From positions 45,863,555-45,927,554 of the forward strand of contig NC_090751.1 in NCBI RefSeq assembly GCF_036898095.1: a DNA stretch of 64,000 bases, written 5' to 3'. The translations under genes were made by a program, and so were the position numbers. The notes under the pieces were generated by a model. That model saw only the letters and a list, made by a program, of their open reading frames with translations, was not told the DNA's origin and did no database searches. Source of the DNA: Palaemon carinicauda (taxonomy: Eukaryota > Arthropoda > Malacostraca > Decapoda > Palaemonidae). Below are positions 33,901-44,540 of this stretch, in pieces (position 1 is the stretch's first letter; every line of letters starts with the position of its first letter).

Positions 33901-34179
33901 CCTCTGTCACACATCTTTGGTTGTTGCCAACTCACTAGACTGTCAAGCAGTTTCATAACGTTGCCTTCTAGTCTGCTGCTTTTGCACCAGTGAAACCCTC
34001 ACTGAGAGAACTTAGCTTTTCTCGGATATGGTCCCTGTAGATGGGAAAGTGCTTTTCTCCCTCCTTCTGATATTCCCTTGAGGACTCTGTCATTTGGAGA
34101 GGAGGCTTTAGCTGCGTAGCCTCCTATGGACTTTTATTTAAGCATAACATGCTTCCAGGGAAGGTAATGGTTCCACTTT

Positions 34180-35670
34180 CAGTCGCTTACCCCGTCTGTT
34201 ACCACACCTGCTCCCATAGACCTTGAGCTGTGTTGCAAGACATGCAGTCCAAGCTTAGTCCTTGTTAGAGGATTTTTTGTTTACGGAGTCAGTGTGTCAC
34301 TGGGAAGACGTTCAACAACCAGCAGAAGTGACTTGTTGTGACGCAGTGCGGCAACCTCAGCAACCCGATAAGGAGTTGTCTGTACGACCCAGACAGTCTA
34401 GACAGCTTCGGGTTGTCACTGTACTTCCTCGCTTCCCCATGGTTGACAGTTCACAGACTGTGCAGCAGTACCATGATCTTGTGTCCGGCTCCGTCAGACG
34501 ACTGGCTTTTAAGAGCTCCCACAAGTCGTCGCTGTCTGGAGATTCTCAGATGGACTATGGATCTGACCAAGGAACTGGGCCTCCTGGTCAATTTTGAGGA
34601 GTCTCAGCTCGTCCCATCCCAGACCATTGTCTACCTGGGTATGGATCTTCAGAGTCGAGCTTTTTGGGCTTTTCCGTCGGCCCCAAGGATCTTCCAAGCC
34701 CTAGAATGCATCCAGAGCATGCTGAGAAGGAACCGATGCTCAGTCAGGTAGTGGATGAGTCTAACAGGGACACTTTCATCGCTGGCCCTGTTCATCGTGT
34801 TAGGGAGACTCCACCTCCCCCCCCTTCAGTATCATCTAGCTGCTCACTGGATAAAGGACATGACGCTAGAGACGGTCTCAGTTCCTGTTTCCGAAGAGAG
34901 GAGGTCTTCTCTCGCGTGATGTAAGAACAGCTTTCTTCTCAAGGAAGTCTACCTTTGGCTGTTCAGAAACCCGACCGCCGTCTCCTCTCGGACGCATCAG
35001 ACACGGGCTGGGGTGCGACTTTGGACGGACAGGAATGCTCGGGAACATGGAATCAGGAACAAAGGACACTTCACATCAATTGCAAGGAGTTGTTGGCGGT
35101 TCTTCTGGCCTTGATAAACTTCAAGTCCCTCCAGCTTAACAAGGTGGTGGAGTTGGACTCTGACAACACCACAGCCCTGGCTTACATCTTCAAGCAGGGA
35201 GGGACTCTTTCGTGGAAGTTGTTCTAGATCGCAAGGGACCCCCTCATCTGGTCAAGAGATCGAAAGCTCACGCTGGTAACGAGGTTCATTCAGGGCGGTA
35301 TGAATGTCATGGCAGATCGCCTCAGCCGGAAGGGTCAGGTCATCCCCACAGAGTGGACCCTTCACAAGAATGTTTGCAGCAGACTTTGGGCCCTGTGGGG
35401 TCAGCCAACCATAGATCTGTTCGCTACCTCGATAACCTAGAGACTCCTGTTGTATTGTTCTCCGATTCCAGACCCAGCAGCAGTTCACGTGGATGCTTTT
35501 CTGCTGGATTGGTTCCATCTCGACCTGTATGCATTCCCGCCGTTCAAGATTGTCAACAGGGTACTTCAGAAGTTCTCCTCTCGCAAAGGGACACGGCTGA
35601 CGTTGGTTGGCTCCGCTCTGGCCCGCGAGAGAATGGTTCATAGAGGTACTGCAATGGCTGGTCGACATTC
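34180..35670 (+). pseudogene. Element C RT/RNase H/MT remnant with N-terminal deletion
   Basis: A Gag-like stretch (34180-34495) runs directly into the RT at DDWLLRAP (about 34497). The sequence jumps from the Gag segment GTGTCCGGCTCCGTCA into GACGACTGGCTT, and the palm motif with the first two residues of YLDD is gone. Then come RT thumb-like sequence (LGLLVNFEESQLVPSQTIVY), an RNase H part at 34955-35227 (SDASDTGWGATL, CKELLAV, LDSDNTTALAYI) ending in a stop, and an MT-like segment around 35450-35670 in shifted frames. Non-functional. Confidence 0.85.
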
Positions 35671-35699
35671 CCAGGACTCTTCCTCTAGGAGTGAACCTT

Positions 35700-36904
35700 C
35701 TACGTCAACCTCACGTAAAGAAGGTACACCCAAACCTCCACGCTCTTCGTCTGACTGCCTTCAGACTTTCGAAAGACTCTCAAGAGCTAGGGGCTTTTCG
35801 AAGGAGGCAGCCAGAGCGATTGCCAGAGCAAGGAGAACATCCATGGGCTCTCGTGGCATGGTTGGTTTCGACCTGGCCTTTCATTAGAAGGGGCTAGCGT
35901 TCGATCCCAAGTATAAGGTAGAAATTTATCTCTCAGAATCTATCAGTCTCAAGGGGAAGTCTTCCGTAGCTGGTACAAGACCAATGCAGTTTCCTCAACC
36001 AGTACCACTGTAACCCAGATTGCTGACTTCCTGTTACATCTAAGGAAAGTAAGATCCCTTTCAGCTCCTACGATCAAGGGTTACAGAAGTATGTTGGCAG
36101 CGGTTTTCCGCCACAGAGGCTTGGATCTTTCCACCAACAAAGATCTACAGGACCTCCCTAGGTCTTTTGAGACCTCAAAGGAACGTCGGTTGTCCACTCC
36201 AGGCTGGAATCTAGACGTGGTCCTAAGGTTCCTTATGTCATCAAGATTTGAACCTCTCCAATCAGCCTCTTTTTAGGACCTCACATTAAAAACTCTTTTC
36301 CTCGTGTGCTTGACAACAGCTAAAAGAGTAAGTGAGATCCACGCCTTCAGCAGGATCATTGTTTTCACATCTGAAACGGCTACATGTTCCTTGCAGCTCG
36401 GTTTTTGCTAAACGAGCTTCCTTCACGTCCTTGGCCTAAGTCGTTCGAGATCCCAAGCCTGTCCAACTTGGTGGGGATTGAACTGGAGAGAGTACTTTGC
36501 CCAGTTAGAGCTCTTAGGTACTATCTAAAAAGGTCTTAACCTTTACGAGGACAATCAGAAGCCTTATGGTGTGCTATCAAGAAACCTTCTTTTCCAAGGT
36601 CTAAGAACTCAGTTTCTTACTATTCAGGCTTCTGATTAGGGAAGCACATTCTCATCTGAAGGAAGAAGACCTTGCTTTGCTGAAGGTAAGGACACATGAA
36701 GTGGGAGCTGTGGCTACTTCAGTGGCCTTCAAACAGAACCGTTCTCTGCAGAGGGTTATGGATGCAACCTATTGGAGAAGCAAGTCAGTGTTCGCATCAT
36801 TCTATCTCAAAAATGTCCAGTCTCTTTACGAGTACTGCTACACCCTGGGACCATTCGTAGCAACGAATGCAGTAGTAGGCGAGGGCTCAGCCACTACATT
36901 CCCA
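35700..36904 (+). pseudogene. Element C tyrosine recombinase remnant, split by a SINE
   Basis: Recognisable pieces: RLSRARGFSKEAARAIARAR (ending about 35840), the SINE insertion, then SLSAPTIKGYRSMLAAVFRH (about 36060), TTAKRVSEIHAF (about 36310) and LKVRTHEVGAVATSVAFKQN (36677 onward). The second catalytic arginine of HxxR is replaced by Gly here (HEVG). FYLKNVQ keeps the tyrosine. Several stops and indels separate the pieces. Confidence 0.85.
35843..35930 (+). mobile_element. Short tRNA-derived SINE head inserted in element C recombinase (family S2)
   Basis: About 88 bp interrupts the sequence that in E and B reads AACATCCACTCTCA. It carries an A-box-like TGGCATGGTTGG (35854-35865) and a B-box-like GCGTTCGATCCC (about 35898-35909), at tRNA-type spacing. 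It ends in an AT-rich GAAATTTATC tail. It is unrelated to SINE S1 at 24390. No clear target duplication. Confidence 0.75.
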
Positions 36905-37291
36905 TAATCCCATAACCTTTTAACCTTTCTCTTGAATACTTTTTATGGGTTGTATGGTCGGCTAAGAAGCCTTCCACATCCTTGTTGATTTGGCGGGTGG
37001 TCAATTCTTTCTTGAGAAGCGCCGAGGTTAAAGGTTGTGATGAGGTCCTTTAGTATGGGTTGCAGCCCTTGATACTTCAGCACCTTAGAGTTGTTCAGCC
37101 TCCTAAGAGGAACGCTGCGCTCAGTAAGGAAGACGAACTTATTTAAGGCAGAGTAATGGCTCAAGTCGACTTCCTTACCAGGTACTTATAATTTCATTGT
37201 TATTTTGAATAACTGATAATATGAAATACGGGATACTTAGCTTCTTGATTTACATGTACACTGGTTTTCACCCACCTCCCTGGGTGTGAAT

Positions 37292-37382
37292 CAGCTACAT
37301 GATTATCGGGTAAGATTAATATTGAAAAATGTTATTTTCATTAGTAAAATAAATTTTTGAATATACTTACCCGATAATCATG
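37292..37382 (+). repeat. Element C internal complementary region
   Basis: Left-end complement (ATGATTATCGGGTAAGATTA to TTGAAAAA) joined to right-end complement (TGTTATTTTCATTAGTAAAA to ACCCGATAATCATG). Confidence 0.85.
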
Positions 37383-37399
37383 ATTTAATTGACCCACCC

Positions 37400-37621
37400 T
37401 TCCTCCCCATAGAACCAGTGGACCGAGGAAAAATTGAGGTGGTGTCAACAAGAAGTACTGCAGTACCTGGCCACAGGTGGCGCTTGTGAGTACACCCCCC
37501 TCTTGTATAGCGATCGCTGGCGTATCCCTTCCGTAGAATTCTGTCGGGCAACGGAGTTGACAGCTACATGATTATCGGGTAAGTATATTCAAAAATTTAT
37601 TTTACTAATGAAAATAACATA
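37400..37621 (-). repeat. Element C right inverted terminal repeat
   Basis: Inverse of 30875-31055, with the AGCGATCGCT landmark and about 40 extra terminal bases ending near AATAACAT at 37620. Confidence 0.88.
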
Positions 37622-37912
37622 TTTTTTAAGTTGTTTGATGGAAATAGAGTCACGATATTAAACAAAAAATAAATTCTTGGGCTTACCTTCTGATTAATAG
37701 TTTAGGGGAAAACAATTGTTCTACCTGTGTTTGGTTACAGATTTCAATTATTATCATTACTAATTAGGATATGTGATGAGTAGGGATAAGGATTGGCCAA
37801 TGAGAAATGTTATGGAAATGGAACCGGGAGGAAATCTGAGGATGTCCTGGAAAATGGGAATAGATGACCATGATAGAGCATAGAAAAGAGGAGTGATGTA
37901 TGGTGATCATCC
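37622..37912. other. Intron 3 spacer, nothing recognised
   Basis: No coding frame or repeat recognised between element C and the R2 repeat. Confidence 0.45.
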
Positions 37913-38480
37913 TAATTATTATTATTATTACTTGCTAAGCTCCAGCCTAAGTTGGAAAAGCAGGATTCTCTAAGCCCAAGGGCTCCAACAGGGAAAAATA
38001 GCACAGTGAAGAAAGGAAATAAATAAATTACAAGAGAAGTAATTAACAATCAAAATAAAATATTTTAAGAACAATAACAAGATTAAAATAAATCTTTTAT
38101 ATATAAACTATAAAAACTAAAAAAAACAAGAGGAAAAGAAATTAGGATAGTGTCATATATAAACTATAAAAACTAAAAAAAGAAGAAGAAGAGAAATAAG
38201 ATAAAATAGTGAGCCACGGTGTACCATCAAGCAAGAGAACTCTACTCCAAGACAGTGGAAGGCCATGGTGCAGAAGCTATGGCACTACCCAAGACTAGAG
38301 AACAATGGTTTAATTTTGGAGTGTCCTCACTACCCGAGACTAGAGAACAATGGTTTAATGTTGGAGTGTCCTCCTAGAAGAGCTGCTTACCCTAGCCTAT
38401 GAGTCTCTTCCACCCTTACCAATAGAAAAGTAGCCACTGAACAATTACATTGCAGTAGTTAACCCCTTGAGCAAAGAAGT
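37913..38480. repeat. Dispersed repeat R2, copy 3
   Basis: (ATT)n, GCTAAGCTCCAGCCTAAGTT, GGCTCCAACAGGGAAAAATA, AGTGAAGAAAGGAAATAA and GGCACTACCCAAGACTAGAG. Two internal stretches are duplicated (CTATAAAAACTAAAAAA and ACTAGAGAACAATGGTTTAAT). Confidence 0.8.
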
Positions 38481-39037
38481 TAAATTAGTTAAATGAAATT
38501 ATTGAAGCGTATCGACTAATAAGAAACATCTAAATTATTTGTGCATGAGAAATGGCTATTGGAGCAAGGAAAAGTTGAAGAAATGTAACTTGTTGAAGTA
38601 AATAAAAACAAAAGAAAAAAAAATGAACCTGTAATTGAAGGAGCACTGCAAATAAAATTTTTAATACCATCTGTTGTGCAAATATTATCCATCTATGGCT
38701 CTACCTTGCTTGGAGGTCTTTATTTTGGGTTTCAGTGGAGGAGTAAGATGTCTATACTCCACCAAGCCGAAATAAAGAGTGACGGTTGTTTAGTAGTGCT
38801 GGTTGGAGCAGGTTGGTGGGTTACCCTCGCTACCCCGAGTTACACCTCTCAAAAGATTGAACGGCTGGTTTTCAGCTAGCGCCGAAATAATACTACGATG
38901 TAAAGAACGCAATGTTTGTATATAGTGCTGGAACAAACCGAGTTTGATTGTACTTTCTGATAAGAAATCTTTTTTTACGCCTGTTTAACTGCTGCAAGTT
39001 TTTACATGTACCCATACTAATTTTAATTTACTTACAG

Positions 39038-39445
39038 GCAATTGTGAAGGTGATCTCCAAACATGAAAATTCAGAGAGGGATGATGATGACGAAGAAGTT
39101 ATAACTCATCACATTGATAGCGGACCTAACCCATACAGAAAAGAGACGGGGATCACGATTGTGGAAGAAGAAATGTCCTCGGGCGATAACACAACCTTGC
39201 TGCATAAAGTGCCCCGACCTTTTAATCACCTGAATAATGACATTGACGAAAAACATGTAAATACTGCCCCGCAATTCTACGAGAACTATAGAATGCTTCA
39301 CCTTGACTCTGATGATGTTGATGTAGCTTTTGTAAATTACCTAATTAAGGAGCTGAAAAGTATAAAAAATCCAAATGTTAAAAAAAGGTTAAAGAAAAAG
39401 ATAATAGATACTGTTCTTGAAATTCAAGTGGAAGAAGATTTATAA
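39038..39445 (+). CDS. Host gene terminal coding exon 4 (acidic linker and BESS-like motif)
   Basis: Starts after the acceptor TTTACTTACAG and ends at TAA 39443-39445: 135 codons in phase 0. The first half is acidic and unstructured-looking (SERDDDDEEVITHH). The last 45 residues read DSDDVDVAFVNYLIKELKSI, then a basic KNPNVKKRLKKKIIDTVLEI. This fits the BESS pattern of an acidic D.D..F start, two amphipathic helices with conserved leucine/isoleucine positions, and a basic middle. BESS motifs mediate protein-protein contacts in insect DNA-binding proteins, and pairing one with an HHCC module is unusual. The BESS call is by eye and should be treated as probable only. Confidence 0.75.
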   Translation, partial: AIVKVISKHENSERDDDDEEVITHHIDSGPNPYRKETGITIVEEEMSSGDNTTLLHKVPRPFNHLNNDIDEKHVNTAPQFYENYRMLHLDSDDVDVAFVNYLIKELKSIKNPNVKKRLKKKIIDTVLEIQVEEDL

Positions 39446-39517
39446 GACAAAAACTATTTCAAAAGTAAAAATATCCAGAGTAAACATGGTTTTAGTGACA
39501 TCTGAGTTTGTGTTTGG

Positions 39518-39748
39518 TTTCACTTCAAAGTGAAATGTTGCAACAGTGGGTGTGTGTATGTTTTTATTCTTCCATTAGTATAATTTTTTGTCACTTTCAC
39601 TTCAAAGTGAAATGTGGCAACAGTGGGTGTGTGTGTGTTTTTATTCTTCCATTAGTGTAATTTTTTGTCACTTTCACTTCAAAGTGAAATGTTGCAACAG
39701 TGTGTGTGTGTGTGTTTTTATTCTTGCATTAGTATAATTTTTTGTTAC
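39518..39748 (+). repeat. Three-copy 77-bp tandem repeat with hairpin downstream of host gene
   Basis: TTTCACTTCAAAGTGAAA occurs at 39518, 39595 and 39672, exactly 77 bases apart. Each forms an 8-bp stem with a 2-base loop and is followed by a (GT)n run and TTTTTATTCTT.CATTAGT. It starts 73 bases after the stop codon, so it probably lies in the 3' untranslated region. Confidence 0.9.
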
Positions 39749-40436
39749 AAGTCAAATATCAGGATAAAGCATTTCCCAGCTCACTATAAATATGTTTTTC
39801 AAGAAGCAAAACCTTGTAAAATGTAAGTGATTGTTCTAGGCTATAACATAGACCAGAAATTAATCCTCTCTTATCCCAGCAAAGATTGATTTTACTACTG
39901 TATAAGGTTCAGTTATCAGCTGAAGATTTTATGAAATTTAAAGAACTTGTTACAAGAAAGGACACATTTAAGAGCGCCATGGTTTTTGTCATGCAAAATT
40001 TAGGGGATATGAACCCCAGACTGTAGTCTATATACAGTAGTTATATCGCAGGAACATGATAATTTTCAATATTAAACTTACCCGATGATCATATAGCTGT
40101 CAGCTCTGCTGCCCGACAGAAAAAACCTACGGGCGGAATACGCCAGCGATCGCTATACAGGTGGGGGTGTACATCAACAGCGCCATCTGTCAAGTAGGTA
40201 CTCAAGTACTCGATGTCAACATAGAACCAATTTTCTCTCTGTCGTGCCACTGGCAAGACCTACTAAATACGCTGTTACTAACTGGATTTGTTTTCACAAC
40301 GATTTGGTGAAGTACACTATTCCAGTTTTGAGCTTTCGCTATGCAGGGGTTTTATCTTCATTTCAAAACTTGAACTCGTTTTGGATAGATTTAATTATGG
40401 TGACGAAGAGAGTATGGACTCTCTTTCACTTTTAAA

Positions 40437-43400
40437 TGGCCGACCCTTCCCTTAGACGGAAGTGTGTTTAGGTTTTTGGTAATTTTGCTTAACACGTTAT
40501 AGATCTATATATTTTATATCTCTCCGCCTTTATAGGCCTCTTCGATTAACTTTCCATTTATTATAAACATATAATAATAAATTTTTATGTTTGTTTATAT
40601 GCGACCTTGCCTGATAGTAGGCGGTCCTAAATTGGAACCGAAGTTAATTAACATTGAGCCCGTTATATCGTATTTAACCTTTAAAGAATTTAATACTTTT
40701 TAAATTTTAATGTTTTATGAAAGAATTTCTTTGATAGTCTCGTACTGTTTTCAAAGATGAACTAACGTTTAGTTTTTAGTCTACGCAGTTGTTGACGTTC
40801 AGGACGTTCAACATGCGCTCTATCGTTACGATAGAGAGAGAGTGTATCACGGTTTCACTTTGCAGTAAGAGTAAACCGATTCTGGCGTTTCGTTCATTCT
40901 TTCTTAGCTTAAATGGTTTAAATTCTAAATTAAAGGAACTTTTTATTTGGAAAACCTTTCAGTTTTTTCCTTTAGCATATAACATGTTTTATCGATATAT
41001 AATTGGGCTCTTCTCTCAGGTGCGAAATCAAGAGAGAAAGAGAGAGAGAGAGAGAGGAGAATAAACGTTTCGTTCAAGCTGGTAACGTTGTTCTCGTTTT
41101 TTACTCTCCTCCCTAGTCGCTGTAGGGGAAGAAGGTAAAACGTTTCTAGGGTTTTATTCTTGTTCCCAGGCTATGTGCGGTGAGAGATTGTAAACGTAGT
41201 TTATTTGATCTAGTGTTTAGTCTCTTTCCCAGCCACTGAATTCTTTATCTTTATTTATGTTTGCTGTTGCATTGTACGACTGTTTTCGCAATTACTACCT
41301 TTTAATGAAGGATAGGATTGCGTGTTTCAGGTAGAAATCAGTTAAAGTTTCGATTTCAGTGAAATAAGTGCAAAACAGAAAATCAAAGTGATAAAGTGAT
41401 ATGCGCAAAGTGTTACAGTGTTGCGTCCGAGGGTTCGTCTGTTCGTGCCAGTCGTTCACATAGTCCGGGACCTCTTACAAGCTCCCAAGCCCAGGGGAGA
41501 AGTAATGTCGAACGACTTATGGGTTCCACAGGCCTTGATCAACGAACAGACGTTTTTCCCTCCGTGGTTTCGGGCGTATCTACCCAAGATCGCCCCACCC
41601 ACACAAAGACGAGAGAGCCCATTTATTCCTCGTCTGCGGAAGAGGTTTCTCGTAAGAAACCATGGACCACATCTCGCAGCTTTTTAAGTGCAAGTCGGTC
41701 CCTTCCGCGCAAGTCCAACGGCCCAGGTGTAGCCACTGGGTCAGTTCGGACTCGCTGCAGTCATCCGACGACTGCACACCTCCCAAGAGAGGCAACGTGG
41801 TACCGCAACAGGCAGTAACTCCGTCTGTTGCCGCACCAGCTGTTTTAGACCCTCAGTCACAACGGACAGTAGCTCCGTCTGTTGCCGTTTTTGTAGACCC
41901 TAAGTGGTCTTTACTGCAGTCTATGCAGACTCAGTTAGCTGCGGTTATGCAGGAGTTTCGTGCGGAGAAGGTTGACACTGCTCCCGTTAGCCTACAACCT
42001 GCCACGGTTGTGTGCCCAGCTCACGCTGAGGCTGCCTGCTCCCACACTCCGGCTGCGGAGAGCTCCACCACCGATGCGCAGTCGACCCTGCCAGACGCAT
42101 GTTGACGTTAGCCGACGTGCGGCACCCTCCGTTGACATGCGTGAGCTACCGCATCAGCAGTGGGAAGGTGGAGTCAAGCTGCCGTGTTTTGACGCGATGC
42201 GTTAGTTTCCGCAACCCACGGCAGTCTCCACCACGCACCACCACTCCGCTTTGGTTGTTGCCTGCTCCCACACTCCGACTGCGGAGAAGGTTAACGATGC
42301 ACCCGTTTGCCTACAACCTGCCACGGTTGTGCGCCCAGCAGACGCTGCGGCTGCCTGCTCCCACACTCTTGTTGTGAGAGCTCCTCCACCCATGCGCAGT
42401 CGACTCTGCCAGACGCATGCTGACTCCCACAGACACACGGAGCACTCCGTTGCCGTGCGTGAGCTACCACAAGCTGCCGTGTTTTGACACGGTGTGTCAG
42501 CCTCCGCAACCCACTGTGGTTACCGCCACTCGCCCGCAGCAGACTAGTCAGTCAGGAGTTGAGGCTTCCCCACACAGCTTTGGTTGTTGCCAGCTCACAG
42601 ACTGTCAAGCAGTTACATGACGTTGCCTTCTGGTCTGCTACTAATGCACCAGTGCTGTATGTCCTCATGCACCTGTTGTGGTTGACAGTTCAGTTTTTTG
42701 ACAGTTCACAGACTGTCAGGCAGTTACATAACGTTGCCTTCTGGTCTGCTGCTAATGCACCAGTGCTGTATGTCCTCACGCACCTGTTGTGGTTGACAGT
42801 TCAGTTTTTGACAGTTCACAGACTGTCAAGCAGTTACATAACGTTGCCTTCTGGTCTGCTGCTTATGCACCAGTGAGACCCTCACTGAGATAACCTGCTT
42901 TTCTCGGACATGGTTCCTGTAGATGAGAGAGTGCTGTTCTCCCTCCTACTGATATTCCTTTGAGGACTCTTGTCATTTGGAGAGGAGCCTTAAGCTGCTT
43001 AGCCTCCTATGGACTTTAATTAAAGCATAACAAGGCTTCCAGGGATGGTAAATGGTTCCGCTTCAGTCGCTAACCCCGTCTGTTGCCACACCTGCTCCCG
43101 TAGACCCTAATGGGCTTTGCTGCAAGACATGCAGTCCAAGCTTGTGTCCTTGATAGAGTATTTTTTACGGAGAAGAACCTTCTGGCCAACAACCTTCCTA
43201 CCGGTTGGTTGTGCGCCCTGTTGACGCTGAGGTATCCTACTCGCGTCCGCCAGTTGAGGTGGTTCCTCCACCGATGCGACCCAGTGTGGGTTGCCAGTCG
43301 CACGTTGACGTTAAGCGACTCTCGGAGGTGGTTGTGGACGTTCAGTGTGTCACTAGGAAGACGTTCAACAACCAGCAGAGGTGACTTGTTGTGACGTAGT

Positions 43401-43700
43401 GCGGCAACCTCAGCAACCCGGTAGGGGGTTGACTGCACAACCCAGACAGTCTAGATAGTTTCGGGTTGACGCTGTACTTCCTCGCGTCCCCATGGTTGAC
43501 AGTTCACAGACTGTGCAGCAGTACCATGATATTGTGTCCGGCTCCGTCACGCATCCACCAGTGCGACCGGATTCAGCGAGTCAGACGTTGCCCACTCCGT
43601 TGCCGTTTCCTCATCAGTTTCGGATGAGGAACCCTCTGATGAGGACATGGCTGAACAAGACGATCAACCCCCAGCCCTGCTATCCATCCAGAAGATGCTG
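40437..43700 (+). pseudogene. Element D Gag remnant with leader replacement and internal duplications
   Basis: The start (ATGGCCGACCCTTCCCTTAG) matches C, followed by about 950 bp of shared non-coding leader containing a (GA)n tract near 41035. Gag resumes near 41396 (SEGSSVRASRSHSPGPL). A segment is tandemly duplicated with a period of about 316 bp (ACAACCTGCCACGGTTGTG at about 41996 and 42312). A shorter block of about 119 bp repeats 2-3 times between 42592 and 42870 (GTTACATAACGTTGCCTTCT). At 43060-43640 another Gag-like piece appears, as in C. The conserved Gag C-terminus is deleted. Confidence 0.75.
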
Positions 43701-44540
43701 AAGAAGGAACGCTGCCCTGTCAGGCTGTGGATGAGTCTGGTTAGGACACTGTCATCCGTGGTTCAATTTGTGTCACTTGGAAGACTACACCTCCGTCCTC
43801 TTCTGTATCATCTAGCTTTTCACTGGAAAAGGACAAGACGCTAGAAGCGGTCTCGATCCCGGTTTCCGGAAAGATAAAGTCTGGTCTGACTTGGTGAAAG
43901 GACTTTATCAACCTTTGAAAGGGTCTTCCCCTGACTGTTCAGACTCCCAACCACGTTCTCTTCTCGGATGCATCGGACGTAGGCTGGGGTGCGACATTAG
44001 GCGGTAGGGAATGCTCGGGATTATGGAACTCGAGTCAAAGGACAATGCATTTCAACTGCAAGAAGCTACTGGCAGTACGTCTGACCTGGAAAAGCTTCAG
44101 GTCTCTCCTTCAAGGCAAAGTGGTGGAGGTGAACACGGACAACACCCTGCTTTGACGTACATCTCCAAGCAAGGAGGGACCTACTCTCTGACATGGTACG
44201 AGTTCGCAAGAGACCTCCTCACCTGGTCAACAGGTCTAGACTTTTCACTAGTAACGAGGTTCATCCAAGGCAACTTGAATGTCATAGCAGATTGTCTCAG
44301 TAGGAAGGGACAAATAATTCCAACAGATTGGACCCTCCACAAGGATGTATGCAAGAGACTTTGGGCCACCTGGGGCCAGCCAACCATAGATCTCTTCGCA
44401 ACCTCGATGACCAAGAGGCTCCCAATAGTTTGCTCACCTATCCCGGACCCAGCAGTAGTTCATATAGATGCCTTTCTACTAGATTGGTCACATCTAGATC
44501 TATATGCATTCCCTCCGTTCTAGATTGTCAACAAGGTACT
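43680..44540 (+). pseudogene. Element D RT/RNase H/MT remnant
   Basis: The Gag remnant joins the RT downstream of its active site (IQKMLKKERCPVRLWMSL), so the palm and YLDD are missing. The RNase H part keeps the QGGT...LVTRFIQGNLNVIAD segment (43944-44300), but a 1-nt deletion fuses it to the other frame at its start. The MT-like segment QPTIDLFATSMTKRLP is followed by LYAFPPF and then a TAG at 44521-44523 where other copies have AAG. Non-functional. Confidence 0.85.

Larger units (their letters stand above)
30869..37621 (+). mobile_element. DIRS-type retrotransposon C (defective)
   Basis: Same family as B, D and E by its ends. The left end has TTTTTCAATATTAATCTTAC, CCCGATAATCATG and AGCGATCGCT at 30950-30959; the inverse lies at 37400-37621. 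An internal complementary region at 37292-37382 gives the junction ATAACATTTTTCAAT. The coding part is heavily rearranged: the Gag zinc motif is replaced by about 1 kb of leader, about 400 bp of unrelated sequence is present at 33315-33740, and the RT core up to the first residue of YLDD is deleted. It lies in host intron 3. Confidence 0.9.
12590..39445 (+). other. Host gene: NOL4/KRBA2-like protein with HHCC zinc-binding module and BESS-like C-terminus (spliced gene span)
   Basis: Four exons (12590-12832, 21806-21925, 30368-30502, 39038-39445) join without frame disturbance into 301 codons plus stop. Coding parts are 81, 40, 45 and 135 residues and every intron is phase 0. Intron borders are GTAAGT...TTTTCAG, GTGAGT...TTCAAG and GTAAGG...TTACAG. 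Residues about 30-60 (SRQKYEAIV...FKHWVKQKKFSL) resemble the N-terminal region shared by NOL4 and KRBA2-like proteins. Residues about 95-145 form an integrase H2C2-type zinc finger. Residues about 258-295 look like a BESS protein-interaction motif. No DDE catalytic core follows the zinc finger, so an active integrase is excluded. The likely role is a nuclear DNA- or protein-binding factor. The first coding exon starts after an acceptor, so an untranslated upstream exon must exist. Confidence 0.75.

Noticed and set aside
33732..33993. Several overlapping 65-68 codon frames on both strands
   Set aside because: They are translations of the 16-bp minisatellite and its flanks, not genes.
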